Source of the DNA: Ceratopteris richardii
Taxonomy: Eukaryota; Streptophyta; Polypodiopsida; Polypodiales; Pteridaceae
Reading direction: 5' to 3'
DNA: 64,000 bases
NCBI GenBank assembly: GCA_020310875.1
Contig: MU260052.1
Span: forward strand, 1,752,501 to 1,816,500
Shown here piece after piece: positions 1 to 12,022 of this stretch. The position numbers were made by a program, and so were the translations under genes. The notes beneath the pieces are model-generated. The model was not told where the DNA came from. It ran no database searches and was given only the letters and a program-made list of their open reading frames with translations. How positions within the stretch are numbered: position 1 is the stretch's first letter; each line of letters starts with the position of its first letter.

Positions 1-800
<800 letters not shown>

Positions 801-1156
801 GTATATGCGAGGCTTCATGTATCGTGTATCGTCGATACCTGGATATGGTGTGTCAGCGATCACTAGGTATCGTGTATTGCAAGACTTCGAGTATCATGTG
901 TCGCCGATCCCTATGTATCGTTTATCATGATTGTCTCGTATCAGGATACTTAGGTATCGTGTATCCTGTTGGTTATGTATCGAAATACCTAAGTATGGTT
1001 GGTTCCCTGAGTATTATGTATCGTGTATCACCTAGTCCAAGTATCACGATAGTTCCCAAGTATAGTGTATCCTGAAGTCCAAGTATCCCCAATGTCAAGT
1101 ATCGTGTGCCATTTCCACTAAGTATCGTGTATCGTTTCCACTAAGTATCGTGTATC
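801..1156 (+). repeat. Degenerate GTATCGTGTATC array, leader-like
   Basis: About a dozen diverged copies of a unit like AAGTATCGTGTATC, spaced roughly 20-30 bases apart and abutting the gag remnant of element A. In the sense of element A the unit resembles the sense-strand unit in the 5' leader of Gypsy D (GAGTATCGTATCG). It may therefore be a leader array joined to mid-gag by a deletion that removed the 5' LTR, primer site and gag N-terminus. This is inferred from similarity of short motifs only. No coding signal is seen. Confidence 0.7.
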
Positions 1157-3161
1157 ATGGAATCCAGTAATGTGGTTCCTATACAAGCTATCACTAGGGC
1201 ACATGCTGTACAACAAGTGAAACATGCCGATCAATTAGAGTCAAGTGAATCAAGAGAGCTGAGCAAGAGGAGAACAAGCACTTGGAAGGATACCAGAGAC
1301 AAAGTTGATCGCGAGTGGAATAAAAATTTATCTAAACGAGAAGAAAGCCTCAAAGACGCAAAAACAAAAATAGAAGACATTGCATCTGAAAGCCCCTCGC
1401 ATTCCAAAACTCCATCCATTCCACCTCATCCCACCCCACCACCTATTGTAAATAGACCGCTATCAGGGTGTGTTCTTGCAGATCCAACCCTAGAAGGCTT
1501 GGTCATGATGTTCAAGGCCTACCAGGCTCGAGTTCAAGAAGGGCCAACAACTGCAAACCTAGACAAGAGTTACCCTAGAGAAAATTTAGAGTTTGAACGG
1601 AAAAAATGTGCATGAAAATGGTGGAGCTAGCTCACACTATGTTGGAGACCATTCAATCGCTCAATTAGACAAATTTTGTCAAATCAAATTTGCATTTCCA
1701 GGGCTTACTAGAAAGATTAGAGCAATTGGTAAACAAGCTGCAAGTTTCTTTGCCTCTACAGGCTCAACTGGTTGTTGAAAGAGAAAGCTCACCACCTAGG
1801 AGAGCTTATGTTCCTGATTCCGTGGATGAGGGAGCACCTATTTCAATTCAGCAGCACTCTAAAGGGTTCTTGCGGGAAATACAGGAAGAGAAATAGTCCA
1901 AGGAGAAGGGTAATCCCCTTCCTATTCCTGAGATTAATGACCTTCATGATCAATTTCCCCCCGACATTCCATCAATCTATGGAGATCAAGCAGAGCAACA
2001 AGAAGATGAAAGATTAGATTTTGAATCTAATTCTTTACAAAAGTTTCCACAATTCACAGGCCCATGGGAGTCTGAATCTCTCCAGATCAAAGCTTCCACA
2101 ATACTGGTAAGAAACGATGACTCAGTGGTTCCAAGGAACACTGATGTCATGAAGAACACCAAGGTTCAATTTCATCTTACTATGGAAGAGCTACTAAAAG
2201 TAAAACCCGAGCTATGGAATCATGTGAAGGATCAGGTCCGAGAACTTGATTCCAATATGCCAAAGCAGGCTCTAAGTAGAAAGTAATGGAGATATCTCTA
2301 GACAAAATAGGGGATATGAGTGAATGTGAAGAAGGTAATACTTATCTTCCAATCACCTACCAAGGTTACACAACCAAAGCAATCGTAGATTTAGGTGTTG
2401 GTGTTACTATTGCGACCCACCACCTCCTTGTGGAAGCAATGGGACAGACCCACATTAAGACCAACTAGAATGAAGCTTTAAATGGAAGATGGCCTTGTTG
2501 AAAGACCTCTGAGATTGCTCGAAGGGATAACTCTAACCACTTGTTGTGTAGAGTTTGAAGCAAGGTCGCAGAGGAAGAGGAAAGACACCTAAAAGCGAGA
2601 GAAGAAGGAACTTCTCAAGGAGACAGGCCAATTAAAGACCCATGTACACTGTTGATCTTTCCAGATGAGGAATTTGAGCCTCATGGTTGGGCAAAAATCT
2701 TAGCTACCATGGACATTGCAATCAATGAAGAACAATGGATACCTCATTGTAATGAGGAGGGTTATGATATTTCAGTGTTCATGTGTCAGCCATTGTTGGA
2801 AGAATGTGACCCTAGTGATGTCATAGAAGAAGAAGAGAATGATGATGATCTAGAGTCCATTGTGATGGATAGTTGCTTTAACTCAGAAAAGCACTATTTA
2901 GAGGATGTAGGAGTGTTTAACCAAAAAGAAGAAGAACCTCTCACAAGCATTAAAACGGTAAATTCAAAGGATGGAAGTGAGAGTAGTCGAAAGAAAAAAG
3001 AAACAAAAAGCGGTCAAGAAGAGGAGGAATCATTGTTCCAGGTACCAGAAAATTTCAAGAAATATGAAGTTGAAGATCAAAAAATTTTGGTACGAATGCC
3101 TAAGAGAGAGGCCATCATAGGAGAAGCATATGATTATAAAGAAAAGACCAAAAATTTTTAG
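1157..3161 (+). pseudogene. Element A gag C-terminal region, PR1 and linker (remnant)
   Basis: Several frames together match the part of element B that starts near 9800. First comes a charged, proline-containing gag tail (1157-1615), broken by a frameshift near 1600. Next is the first retropepsin-like domain (2286-2540), then an acidic linker (2652-3161) leading to RT. In PR1 the catalytic triplet, Asp-Ser-Gly in B and C, reads Asp-Leu-Gly here (Asp codon 2388-2390), so the enzyme would be inactive. The domain is also shortened by a deletion near 2540, where Gly-Val-Glu-Phe runs straight into linker sequence. The linker contains no stop where C and D have a single gag/pol stop. Products in intact relatives would be nucleocapsid-type Gag and an aspartic protease. 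Confidence 0.8.
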
Positions 3162-3163
3162 TA

Positions 3164-6100
3164 ACCATTGAAGCGAATGAAGAGTGATGTACGTACATAG
3201 GAGATGACCTAAGTGCAAAAGAAGAAGTAGAGCTTGTAGCTCTATTAAGGGAATATAGGGACGTGTTTACTTGGCACTATAGAGATTTGAAGGGAGTAGA
3301 TCCAAAAATTTGCTCTCATACGATCCCCATGACTGCTGATGCCAAGCCCACCAATCAAAAACCCTACACATATAATGACACTTATGCAGCTAAAATCAAA
3401 GAAGAAATTGACAGGTTGATTGAAGCTCGATTTATCTATGATATCGAGCATACTGAATGGGTGTCCCTGATTGTAGTGGTGCCCAAAAAGAACGAAAAGT
3501 TGCGAGTGTGTATTAACCTTAAAAAAGTTAATGCTCCTACGATCAGAGATAGTTATCCGCTTCCAATCACTAAACATTTATTGGAGCGTGTTGCGGGCAA
3601 GGAAGTTTATAGCTTTCTTGATGGACTTTCGGGTTACAATCAAGTAGCCATTGCCCCTGAAGATCAACACAAAATGGTGTTTGCCACAGAGTGGGGAATC
3701 TTTGCATTCCGTGTGATGCCATTTAGGCTCATCAATGCACCTACAACATTCCAAAGGCTCATATGTCATGTCTTCAAAGAGTTCATGTGAAAGAGCTTAG
3801 AAGTATATATGGATGATTTATGTGCTCATTCCCAAGAAAGAAAACTCCAAATCCCTGAGCTCAGACAAATCTTCAACAAGTGTAGAGAATATTGAGTGTG
3901 CCTGAACCCAGAAAAGTGTGTGTTCATGGTACGACAAGGTAAAATCTTAGGTCACATTGTTTCTAAGAATGGAATATCCACAGATGAGGATAAAGTAAGA
4001 GCCATAGCTGAACTTCCAAGCCCAAGGAATGTTAAAGAGGTACAAGCCTTTATGGGCCATTGTGGGTATTATCGTAGATTTATCCACATGTATGAGATCA
4101 TAGCTAAACCTCTTTATGCCTTGTTGACAAATTTTGAGTGGAACAACGAATGCGAAAATTCCTTCAATGAGCTGAGAGACAATTATGCGCAACACCAATA
4201 CTGACCACTCCTTATTAGAATAAGCCATTCCATGTCCATGTAGATGCCTCCAATCATGCAATAGGATGTGTGCTAGCACAACCCACAGGTGAAGGGAACT
4301 TAGATTTGCCTATAGTATATGCTAACAGACAATTAACTGCAGCTGAACGAGACTATACCACAACTGAAAGAGAAGACTTAGGCGTGGTATACGTTGTGAA
4401 GAAGTTTAGACACTATCTATTGGCCAACAAGTTCAAGTTTTTCACTGATCATCAAGCTCTATTATATTTGGTCAATAAACCTTGCGATACTAGATGCTTA
4501 GTAAGATGGTTCCTCTTACTAATGGAATATGGCTTTGAAGTGGTTGTTAGGAAAGGTAGAACCCATCTCAAGGCAGATCACCTTTCTCGCATCATTTCCG
4601 GAGAGTCAGTGCAAGGAGTGTCTAATGAACTGCGTGACACTTATCTGTTCAATTTAGAAGTTGTTCCTAAATGGGGAAATAAGTTGGTACCTATCTTTTC
4701 CTTTGGATCTGTAAATAAGAACGTAAAAACAAACAAAGAAGAAATTGTAAGATCACAAAAATATCAAATATTGGCAGGAAGCATGTACAAACAAGATACA
4801 ATTGGTGTATTAGCTTGTTGTGTCGAGGATGATGAGCATAGTAGTTGGTTGCAACAAGCCCATGAAGGATTGCTAGGAAATCACTATTCTAAACAGCAAA
4901 CATGGCAAAATCTGAAATCTCTAGGAGTGTATTGACCTAGTGTGGAAAAAGAAATTCATGAGTGGATTAAGAATTGTCCAATGTGCGAAGAGAGACCCCC
5001 AGTGGAGCATGCCACCCTTTATCACATGTCACTAATTCGAGACTGGAGTGCTCCATTGGTAGAATTCATGAGATCGGGAACATTACCCAATGAGGCCAGA
5101 ATAGCAAGGAAATGAAGCTTGCAGCAAGAGGGTCTGGACTATGCCTTAGTAGGAGAAAACCTATACCAAAGAGGAAAAGATGGTTACTTAAGACTTTGCG
5201 TTCATGAATTAGATTATTTGAAAATCTTAGAAACTGCACATAGCAGTGTTGTAGGTGGACACTTTGGGCCTGATCGAGTAATCAAGACTATTCTATTCTT
5301 AGGACTTTGGTGGCTAACTCTTCATATGGACACACATACCTATGTGAAGAAATGTGACACATGCCAACATGCCCAATACCCAATTAGAAAAGATGAGATG
5401 CCTTTGAGGCCAATGATGGGAGGACATGCATTCTCAAAGTGGGGTATAGACTTTATAGGTCCCATTAACCCCCTAGCAAGAAAATCCCATGCCGAATACA
5501 TTATTGTGACCACAAATTACCTTACAAAGTGGGTAGAAGTAAAAGCCACAACAACGAATGATGCTCAAATGATGGCTAAGTTCTTATTTGAGAATAAGTT
5601 CACTAGATATGGGTTACCAATAGAGTTAGTAAGTGATAGAGGTACACACTTCTTGAACGAAGTTATTGAAAACCTTCTCCCAGAATTCTTGGTAATACAT
5701 AAGAAGTCTACCCCCTATCATCCACAAGCTAACGGACAAGGCGAGAGCACAAATAAGATCCTATGTAACGTATTGGCAAAACTCATAAATAATAAACACT
5801 CTGATTGGGACACACAACTTCATCATGTTGTTTGGGCTTACCGAGTTGCTTACAAAAAAGTGCTCAATGCCACCGTATTTCAGATGGTCTTCGAATAAAA
5901 TGTTGTGCTACCATTGGACTTTCTAATCCCAGCCTTAAAAGTAGTACATGAGTAGGAGTGGAATAGACACGATTTGTCATCTAGGATCTTTGATCTAGAA
6001 TGTTTGGGTGAGACGAGGCTAGGAGCGACAGCAGACAACTATGCACACATCAAAAGATAAAGGATTGAAAGAAGGAGATCTAGTAAAAGACAAAAGGCAT

Positions 6101-6720
6101 ACTTTGATGCACACATCAAAGATAAAGGATTGAAAGAAGAAGGAGATATAATGCTGGTTTATACGCTAAAGCAACATGCTCTTAGATTGGAGAAACGAGG
6201 ATATGGACCCATGATCATCAATAGAATTTCCACTAGTGGTGCAAATCAATTGGCCACTCTAGAAGGTGACATCTTGCCAAGCTATATAAGTGGATGTAGA
6301 GTCGAGCTATATCAAGAACCTCTTACAGAGGATATGCTAACAAGAATCAACACGGCTAAGAAGTGAAAAGAAGAAGAGCTGAGAGTCAGAGAAGAAGCAG
6401 AGGCAGAGGCTAGAGAGCGCATTAGGCAAAATAAGTTAAGGAGACTAGGCCTAGATATCAATCGGAAAGCCCCAAAATATCACATGGAAATGTGCCAAAA
6501 ATTGGGCATAATTCCTTCTCAAATAATCGAGTGACACCCCTTTGTGACTGTAGAGGTAGGACAAGGAAAGAATGTAAGGATTGTGAGAGCATTGGTTGAC
6601 TCAGGTGCAACAACTAGTGCAATTAGACTTTCATACTGCCATGACCTGCAATTGAACATCAAGCCCATGGAAGCCTATCTCATAGGTTTGGGAGGTGTGG
6701 AAACCCCTTGTCTGGGATGA
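3164..6720 (+). pseudogene. Element A pol: RT, RNase H, integrase with two zinc modules, PR2 (remnant)
   Basis: RT lies at about 3263-4100; its catalytic motif reads Tyr-Met-Asp-Asp after a TGA at 3788. RNase H (4215-4600) follows a frameshift near 4200. Two integrase zinc modules follow, at 4855-4990 and 5238-5370, each H-X6-H-X30-C-X2-C; the first carries a TGA in place of a conserved Trp. The integrase core runs about 5440-5780, then a GPY-type module (6180-6310), then the second retropepsin with Asp-Ser-Gly-Ala (Asp codon 6598-6600). PR2 lacks its C-terminal half through a deletion at about 6720. A short tandem duplication sits at 6040-6150. There is no chromodomain. Order and spacing match B, C and D, so the architecture is ancestral to the group. 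Confidence 0.88.
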
Positions 6721-8106
6721 CTTCTTCAAGTTTGGGTACAGGAACAATGCATTACATTAGAGTGAGAGAATTGCATGCTCACAAATCCAGATGTCACACA
6801 TTCTCTTAATTCTTTTAGGACTAAGTCAAGGAGAGAAAAGGGTAAGAACGAGCAAAGAGACCAAAGGAAGATAAACTTACCCCTTCGGCAAACTTAAGAA
6901 GACACTCATCAAGGATATGGGTTTGGAAGCCAAAAGCAACAGTAGCACCCACAAAAACAAAGCACCAACCACAAGGGATACAAAATTCAAGCAACCATCC
7001 ACAGATGAAGAAGCCAAAGTTGATCTCTACGCAGACGAACACTATTCTCAAATGGATCCCTAAAGGGAGGAAAGATCAGTTGTCATTTCACCATCAACTG
7101 ATCACATCATTTGAAGATCCACAGGCTACCTCCAACAAAGAATGCATCAACATCCACCAACACCATTGAAAGCCTTGACCTACAACAACCATGTGCCTTT
7201 GGCATAATCTTTTCTTTTGCACCATCCAGGTCATGCACTTCCAAAGTGTGCATCAATATAGGGCCACATTACATGGATGTGCATAGAAACCATTGAGAAA
7301 TCCCAGGCACATGAGAGACACTTGCCATATGTAAAATATTTGATTGATACTAACCTCTTTCTTCTTGTTTTATGCCATCGTAAAAGAAAAGAGAGAGACA
7401 AGATTGCGCGCTTGAAGAATCTCATAAAGTGAACCATCAGAAAGGACATCCATCCACAAGAAAGACAAGCGAATGGTCGATCACCATGATGGAAGTACAA
7501 CATGAAGAGATGAAGATCAAGGGACCTTTCACCATGGTAACAATTGTATGCTTCAACAACACTATAACCATGATCGATTAGGAAACCTCTTGTATCAGCA
7601 TACCCTTGAGCACTTAGCTCAAGACCCAACTTCTTGCACCATAATTCTTCCAATGCATTTCCCAAGTATGCATGCATAGGGCTACATTACAGGGCCATGC
7701 ACAAGGCACATTCTTCTTCCAACCCATGCACTAATGCACTTACCCATCACTCATTATGGGTCACGAGTACTTGGCATGAAAACTAGGGAAGCCATCTTTG
7801 ACAACTAGAGGACATCAAGGTCACAACAACAGGAGCAAGGGAGCAATCCACCACTGAGAGCTACTCATAATCAACTCTGATAACCTCTTTTGAGAAACTC
7901 ACAATTTTTGAAAGCTCAACAATACACTCTCATGCTGGAATCAAAAAAGAAATATATATAGAGGGACTAAACATGAAGAATAGGACAAGCGACCCCGCTA
8001 TAGGTGGAAGACAGACTGCTCTGGTGGAGACATGAGGAACTCTACCTCTCAAAGTACTACATGGAACAACCACTACAACAAGGGTCTGTCAGGGATGACA
8101 TAATCA
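6721..8106 (+). other. Element A untranslated region between pol and 3' LTR
   Basis: About 1.4 kb without a sense reading frame of note. It aligns by eye with 39660-40440 of element B: both share blocks around CATGTGCCTTTGGCATAA and the purine-rich approach to the LTR. In B the matching stretch follows an ORF with Trp-Val-Pro-Lys motifs; in A only scraps of that ORF remain (6880-7060). On the minus strand, 7231-7677 is open for 148 codons, and its C-terminal third is also open in B. This probably reflects recent common descent. Confidence 0.6.
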
Positions 8107-8119
8107 AGAGGGAGGGGAG
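8107..8119 (+). other. Polypurine tract of element A
   Basis: Purine run AGAGGGAGGGGAG directly before the LTR start TGTTGGCAG. This is the expected primer for plus-strand DNA synthesis and fixes the 3' LTR boundary. Confidence 0.85.
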
Positions 8120-8706
8120 TGTTGGCAGTAAAGGTCAAGCACAAGCATAGAAGCACATCAAGGAAGTAGACACACAAGAAGAAGGAGCATGTAGGGAGCT
8201 CCAAGAAGCACATGTCAACTTTTTAGAATAAATCCCTATAAAAATAATGATTTTGTTCCATTTTGTTCAAATTGAGGAGTCTTGGAGGTTCAAGTGTATT
8301 AGGAGTATCACCCTGCCAATTTTCATAATTTTTAGACTCCGTTTGAGGCCCTAGATAAGCCCTGGAACCTAATTTTTAACTAGGCCAGACACTAGGTCTA
8401 GACAGGGCCAAAAGCACTAAAAAAACTATAAAAAGGGCTAGAGAGCTCATTTTTGGGGTTAGCTTGTTGTAGATTTGAGCTTTGTAAGAGAGTTCTTTTG
8501 TAATCGACGATCTTCCATTGTTCCACTCTATGCTCTTACTTTGCACGCATGTGTGTGAGTATGTGTGTGCATGCTTGTGTGCTTTCACTCACACACTTGT
8601 GCCATCGCTTGTTCACGGTCTTCATATCGGTCCTCATGTCTCCATGGATTGACATTTATGAGGTGAATCTACTCACGTTGGTACTTGCCATTGTGCTAGA
8701 GTGACA
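8120..8706 (+). repeat. LTR between Gypsy A and B (587 bp)
   Basis: Begins TGTTGGCAG after a polypurine tract and ends GAGTGACA, giving the usual TG...CA ends. Its last part is repeated at 40445-40739 as the truncated 3' LTR of B. The whole LTR is recognisably related to the 628-bp LTR of Gypsy C in its U3 start, TATA region and U5. Mid-gag sequence of B follows directly, without primer-binding site or leader. This LTR therefore serves as the 3' LTR of A and as the apparent left end of B, as expected from recombination between two sister elements or a deletion of B's leader. Confidence 0.88.
8427..8434 (+). promoter_or_regulatory. LTR TATA box (A/B family)
   Basis: TATAAAAA within a block (CTATAAAAAGGGCTAGAGAG) that is also preserved in the C LTR as TATAAATA with the same downstream GAGCTAGAGAGCTC. 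Conservation between diverged LTRs supports it as the core promoter. Confidence 0.7.
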
Positions 8707-10720
8707 TGCCCTGTTCTAGAATTGCCCACACCGGCCAAACAAGTGGCCTTGATTTTAGATGGATTACTAAGCACCAAGTTGAGATCATATGTGTACTTGA
8801 AAGAGCCTAGATCCATAGAAGAGTGTGTGCAGATGTGCATTGACATAGAAGAAAACTTGGTTGAGGAGTTAGAATTGTCAAAACTCTATAAGGATTCAAA
8901 AAATTCTACTAGTCACACTTCTAGAACCTCCATGGAGATAGATGAGATAGTTGAGCAAGTTGCCAAGAAGCTAGCAGTTCAAAATAGACAAGCACCAAGG
9001 GTCACCTCATTGAAGTGATGCTACAATTGTGGAGGACACCACATGGCTAATGTTTGTCCAATGATGGCTCAACCCCAAGGAAACTCTAATGCTCTATATT
9101 GCACTATTGAGAGAAAATACATGAACCACACGACTCAAGATTGTCCATACAATAGGGAGGCTATCAAACAAAATTATCAACAACCTTATCCACAAGGTAG
9201 GTATCAAAATCAATTACAATAGCCATATTATAGGCCACAATAGCAATATCAGGCACCATATAGGCCACAACCAGTCCTAGGAAACCAACCACTAGCTCTT
9301 GCCAATGCAATTCTAGTTAAGTATGCAATGGGAGAGGAGAACCTTAATAGAGCATTGGTGCTAGTGGCACCTTTGGTCTCAGAAAATGACTCTCATTCTC
9401 ATAGTTTAGACTACTCCCATGAAGATAGTCCACATGTTTATTAGACAGAGTCACCTGAGCATAGTGAGACTTATTCGTATCAATATGAGGCACAACCTAT
9501 GGAACAAAATTGGGAGCCGGAATACTCCAATGTCATGTATACAAATCCTAACCCTAGGCCCCAATTGAGACAAGTAAGACCACAAGCCCCTAGAGGACTA
9601 TGTTTTAGATGTCACTATGACCATTTCATTCATGAATGGCCCCACTCACCGACTCTGGGACAAGGATAAAACATCACAATACAAGGCTTTTGTCTTGAGT
9701 GTGGCAAAGAACATCTCCCGAGAGATTGTCTCAGGAATCCCTCTAGTGCACCCAAGGTTAAACCCATTAATGTGGTAGGCTTAGTGGTGGATTCAAGTTC
9801 AAGTAGCAGTAATGTGGTTCCTATAGAGGCTGTCACTAGGGCACAAGCTATACAACAAGCAAAACCACCTCATCAATCAGAGTCAAGTGAATCAAAAGAG
9901 CCAAGTAAGAGGAAAAAAAAAACTTGGAAGGATACCAGAGATAAATCTAATCACAAGTGGAATAAAAAGTTATCTTAACTACAAGAAAGCTTGAAAGATG
10001 CAAAAAAAAAAAGAAGACATTGGATCTCAAAGCCCCTCGCATGCTGAAGCTCCATCCACTCCACCTCATCCCACCACCACCTATTGTAAATAAACCACAA
10101 CCAAGGTCTTTGCTTGTAGATCCAACACTAGAAGGCTTGGACATGATGTTCAAGGCCTATAAGGCTCGACTTCAAGAAGGGCAAACAGATACAAACCTTG
10201 AGAAGAGTTACCCTAGAGTAGATTTAGAGATTGAGTGGACAAAAATGTGCATGAAAATGGTAGAGCTAGCTCAAGCTATGCTCGAGACTAGTCAATCATT
10301 CAATCAAACAAAATTTGTCAAACCAGATTTGCATTTTCAAGGTTTACTAGAAAGATTAGAGCAATTGGTAAACAAGCCCCAGGTTTCTTTACCTCCACAG
10401 GCTCAACTAGTTGTTGAAAGAGAAATCTCACCACTGACAAAAGTTTATGTTCCCGATTCTATAGATGTGGGAGCACCTCTTTCAATTCAACAGTACTCTC
10501 AAGAGTTCTTGTGGGAAATATAGGAAGAGAAATGGGCCAACGAGAAGGGTTATCCCCCTCCTATTCCAGATATTGATGACCTTCATGATCAGTTTCCCCA
10601 AGACATTTCGTCTATCTATGGAGACCAAGCAGAGCAACAAGAAGATGAAAGCTTAGATTTTGAATCGAATTCTTTACAAGAGTTTCCACAACTCATAGGC
10701 CCATGGGAGTCTGAATCTCT
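8707..10720 (+). pseudogene. Element B gag (N-terminus missing, many stops)
   Basis: Starts at Cys-Pro-Val-Leu-Glu-Leu-Pro, the end of the capsid-like Gag domain as aligned to C and D. Zinc-knuckle sequence follows: a Cys-Tyr-Asn-Cys-Gly-Gly-His-His knuckle with X3 spacing (about 9020-9060), the conserved C-X8-H-X4-C variant (about 9100-9145), and Cys-Leu-Glu-Cys-Gly-Lys-Glu-His with X3 spacing (about 9690-9730). A Pro/Gln/Tyr-rich stretch lies between the knuckles. A basic and proline-rich tail continues to 10720. In-frame stops at 9016, 9221, 9242 and 9668 and a frameshift near 10010 break it. In an intact element this protein would package the RNA. Confidence 0.8.
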
Positions 10721-10724
10721 CCAA

Positions 10725-12022
10725 ATGAGAGCTCCCACAATAGTGGTAAGAAACGAAGACTCAGTGGTTCCAAGGAACACTGATGTCATGAAGAACACTA
10801 AGGTTCAGTGTCATCTCACTGTAGAAGAGCTGCTCAAAGTAAAACCCAAGCTATGGAAACATGTGGTGAATCAAGTTCCAGAACTTGATTCCAATATGCC
10901 AAAAGCAGGCTCTAAGCAGAAAGTACCAGAGATACCTCTAGACAAAATAGGAGACATGATTGAAGGTGAAGAAGGTAATACTTATCTTCCAATCACCTAC
11001 CAAGGTTACACAACCAAAGTGATCGTAGATTCAGGTGCTGGTGTTGCTATTGCGACCACCTCCTTGTGGAAGCAATGGGGCAAACAAATGTTAAGACCAA
11101 CTAGAATGAAGCTTCAAATGGTAGATGGCCATGTTGAAAGACTTCTGGGATTGCTAGAAGGGATAAATCTAACCACTTGTGGGGTAGAGTTCGAACATAC
11201 ATTTGCTATGTGTGACTTTGAGAAAAATAAAGTCTATGAGATGATCCTATGAAGACCCTTCCTATGAGAACTGCAAATAGTACAAGATTGGGGAACCAAC
11301 TCCTTGTACTTCCAACACTTAGGGGTCACCACCAAGGTCAATCTAAAGGATTATACCTTGGAGATGTACCACCCCTACAGTGGAATCCTATCCACAAAGC
11401 AAAAGAAGACTCTATCTCTATGGATTCTGGAAGTTCACTTGATCCATGTTGGATGCATGAAGACACTCATTTGTGGATATGCAAGGTTGCAAATGAATAG
11501 GAAAAATGCCTAAAAGCAAGAGAAGAAGGAACTCCCCCAAAAGATAGACCAATTAAAGACCCGGCCTACACATCTATGATCTTTCTAGATGAGGAATTTG
11601 AGCCTCATGGTTGGGTAGAAATTCTAGCCATCGTGGACATTGCTGTCAATGAAGAACAATGAACACCTCATTGTGATGAGGAGGGTTATGATATTTCAAT
11701 GTTCATGTGTAAGCCCTTGCTAGAAGAATGTGACCCTAGTTATTTCATAGAAGAAGAAGAGAACGATGACGATCTAGAGTCCATTGTGATGGATAGTTGC
11801 TTTAATTCAGAGGAGCACTATTTCGAAGACATAGGAGTATTTACCCAAAAAGCAGAAGAACCTCTCACAAGCATTAAAACTATAAATTCGAAGGAAGGAA
11901 GTGAACAAGGTCAAAAGAAAAAGAAACTAAAAGCATTGAAAGAAGAAGAGGATGAATCATTGTTTGAAGTACCAAAAAATTTCAAGAAATACAAAGTGGA
12001 AGACCAAAAAATTTTGGTATGA
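10725..12022 (+). pseudogene. Element B PR1 retropepsin and linker
   Basis: The first aspartic protease domain is open from 10725 to 11252. It has Asp-Ser-Gly-Ala-Gly (Asp codon 11038-11040), a flap-region segment with Arg-Pro-Thr-Arg-Met-Lys-Leu, and the start of the C-terminal Ile-Leu-Gly-Arg-Pro-Phe motif, where the Gly codon is a stop (TGA at 11250). A frameshifted region (11253-11690) and an acidic linker (11699-12022) lead to pol. No stop lies at the gag/pol position where C has TAA and D has TAG. Confidence 0.8.

Larger units (their letters stand above)
1157..8706 (+). mobile_element. Ty3/Gypsy element A, 5'-truncated and decayed
   Basis: Remnant of a non-chromodomain Gypsy element. 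It reads gag C-terminus, PR1, RT, RNase H, integrase, PR2, about 1.3 kb of untranslated 3' sequence, polypurine tract and 3' LTR. The 5' LTR and gag N-terminus are missing, and the left edge abuts a GTATC-type array. Every coding domain carries stops or frameshifts, so the copy is dead. Its closest relatives here are B, which follows directly and shares the LTR at 8120-8706, and then C. D is a more distant member of the same group. Confidence 0.9.

Noticed and set aside
7111..8106. Host gene in the gap before the A LTR
   Set aside because: The stretch aligns with the 3' untranslated region of B, so it belongs to the element.
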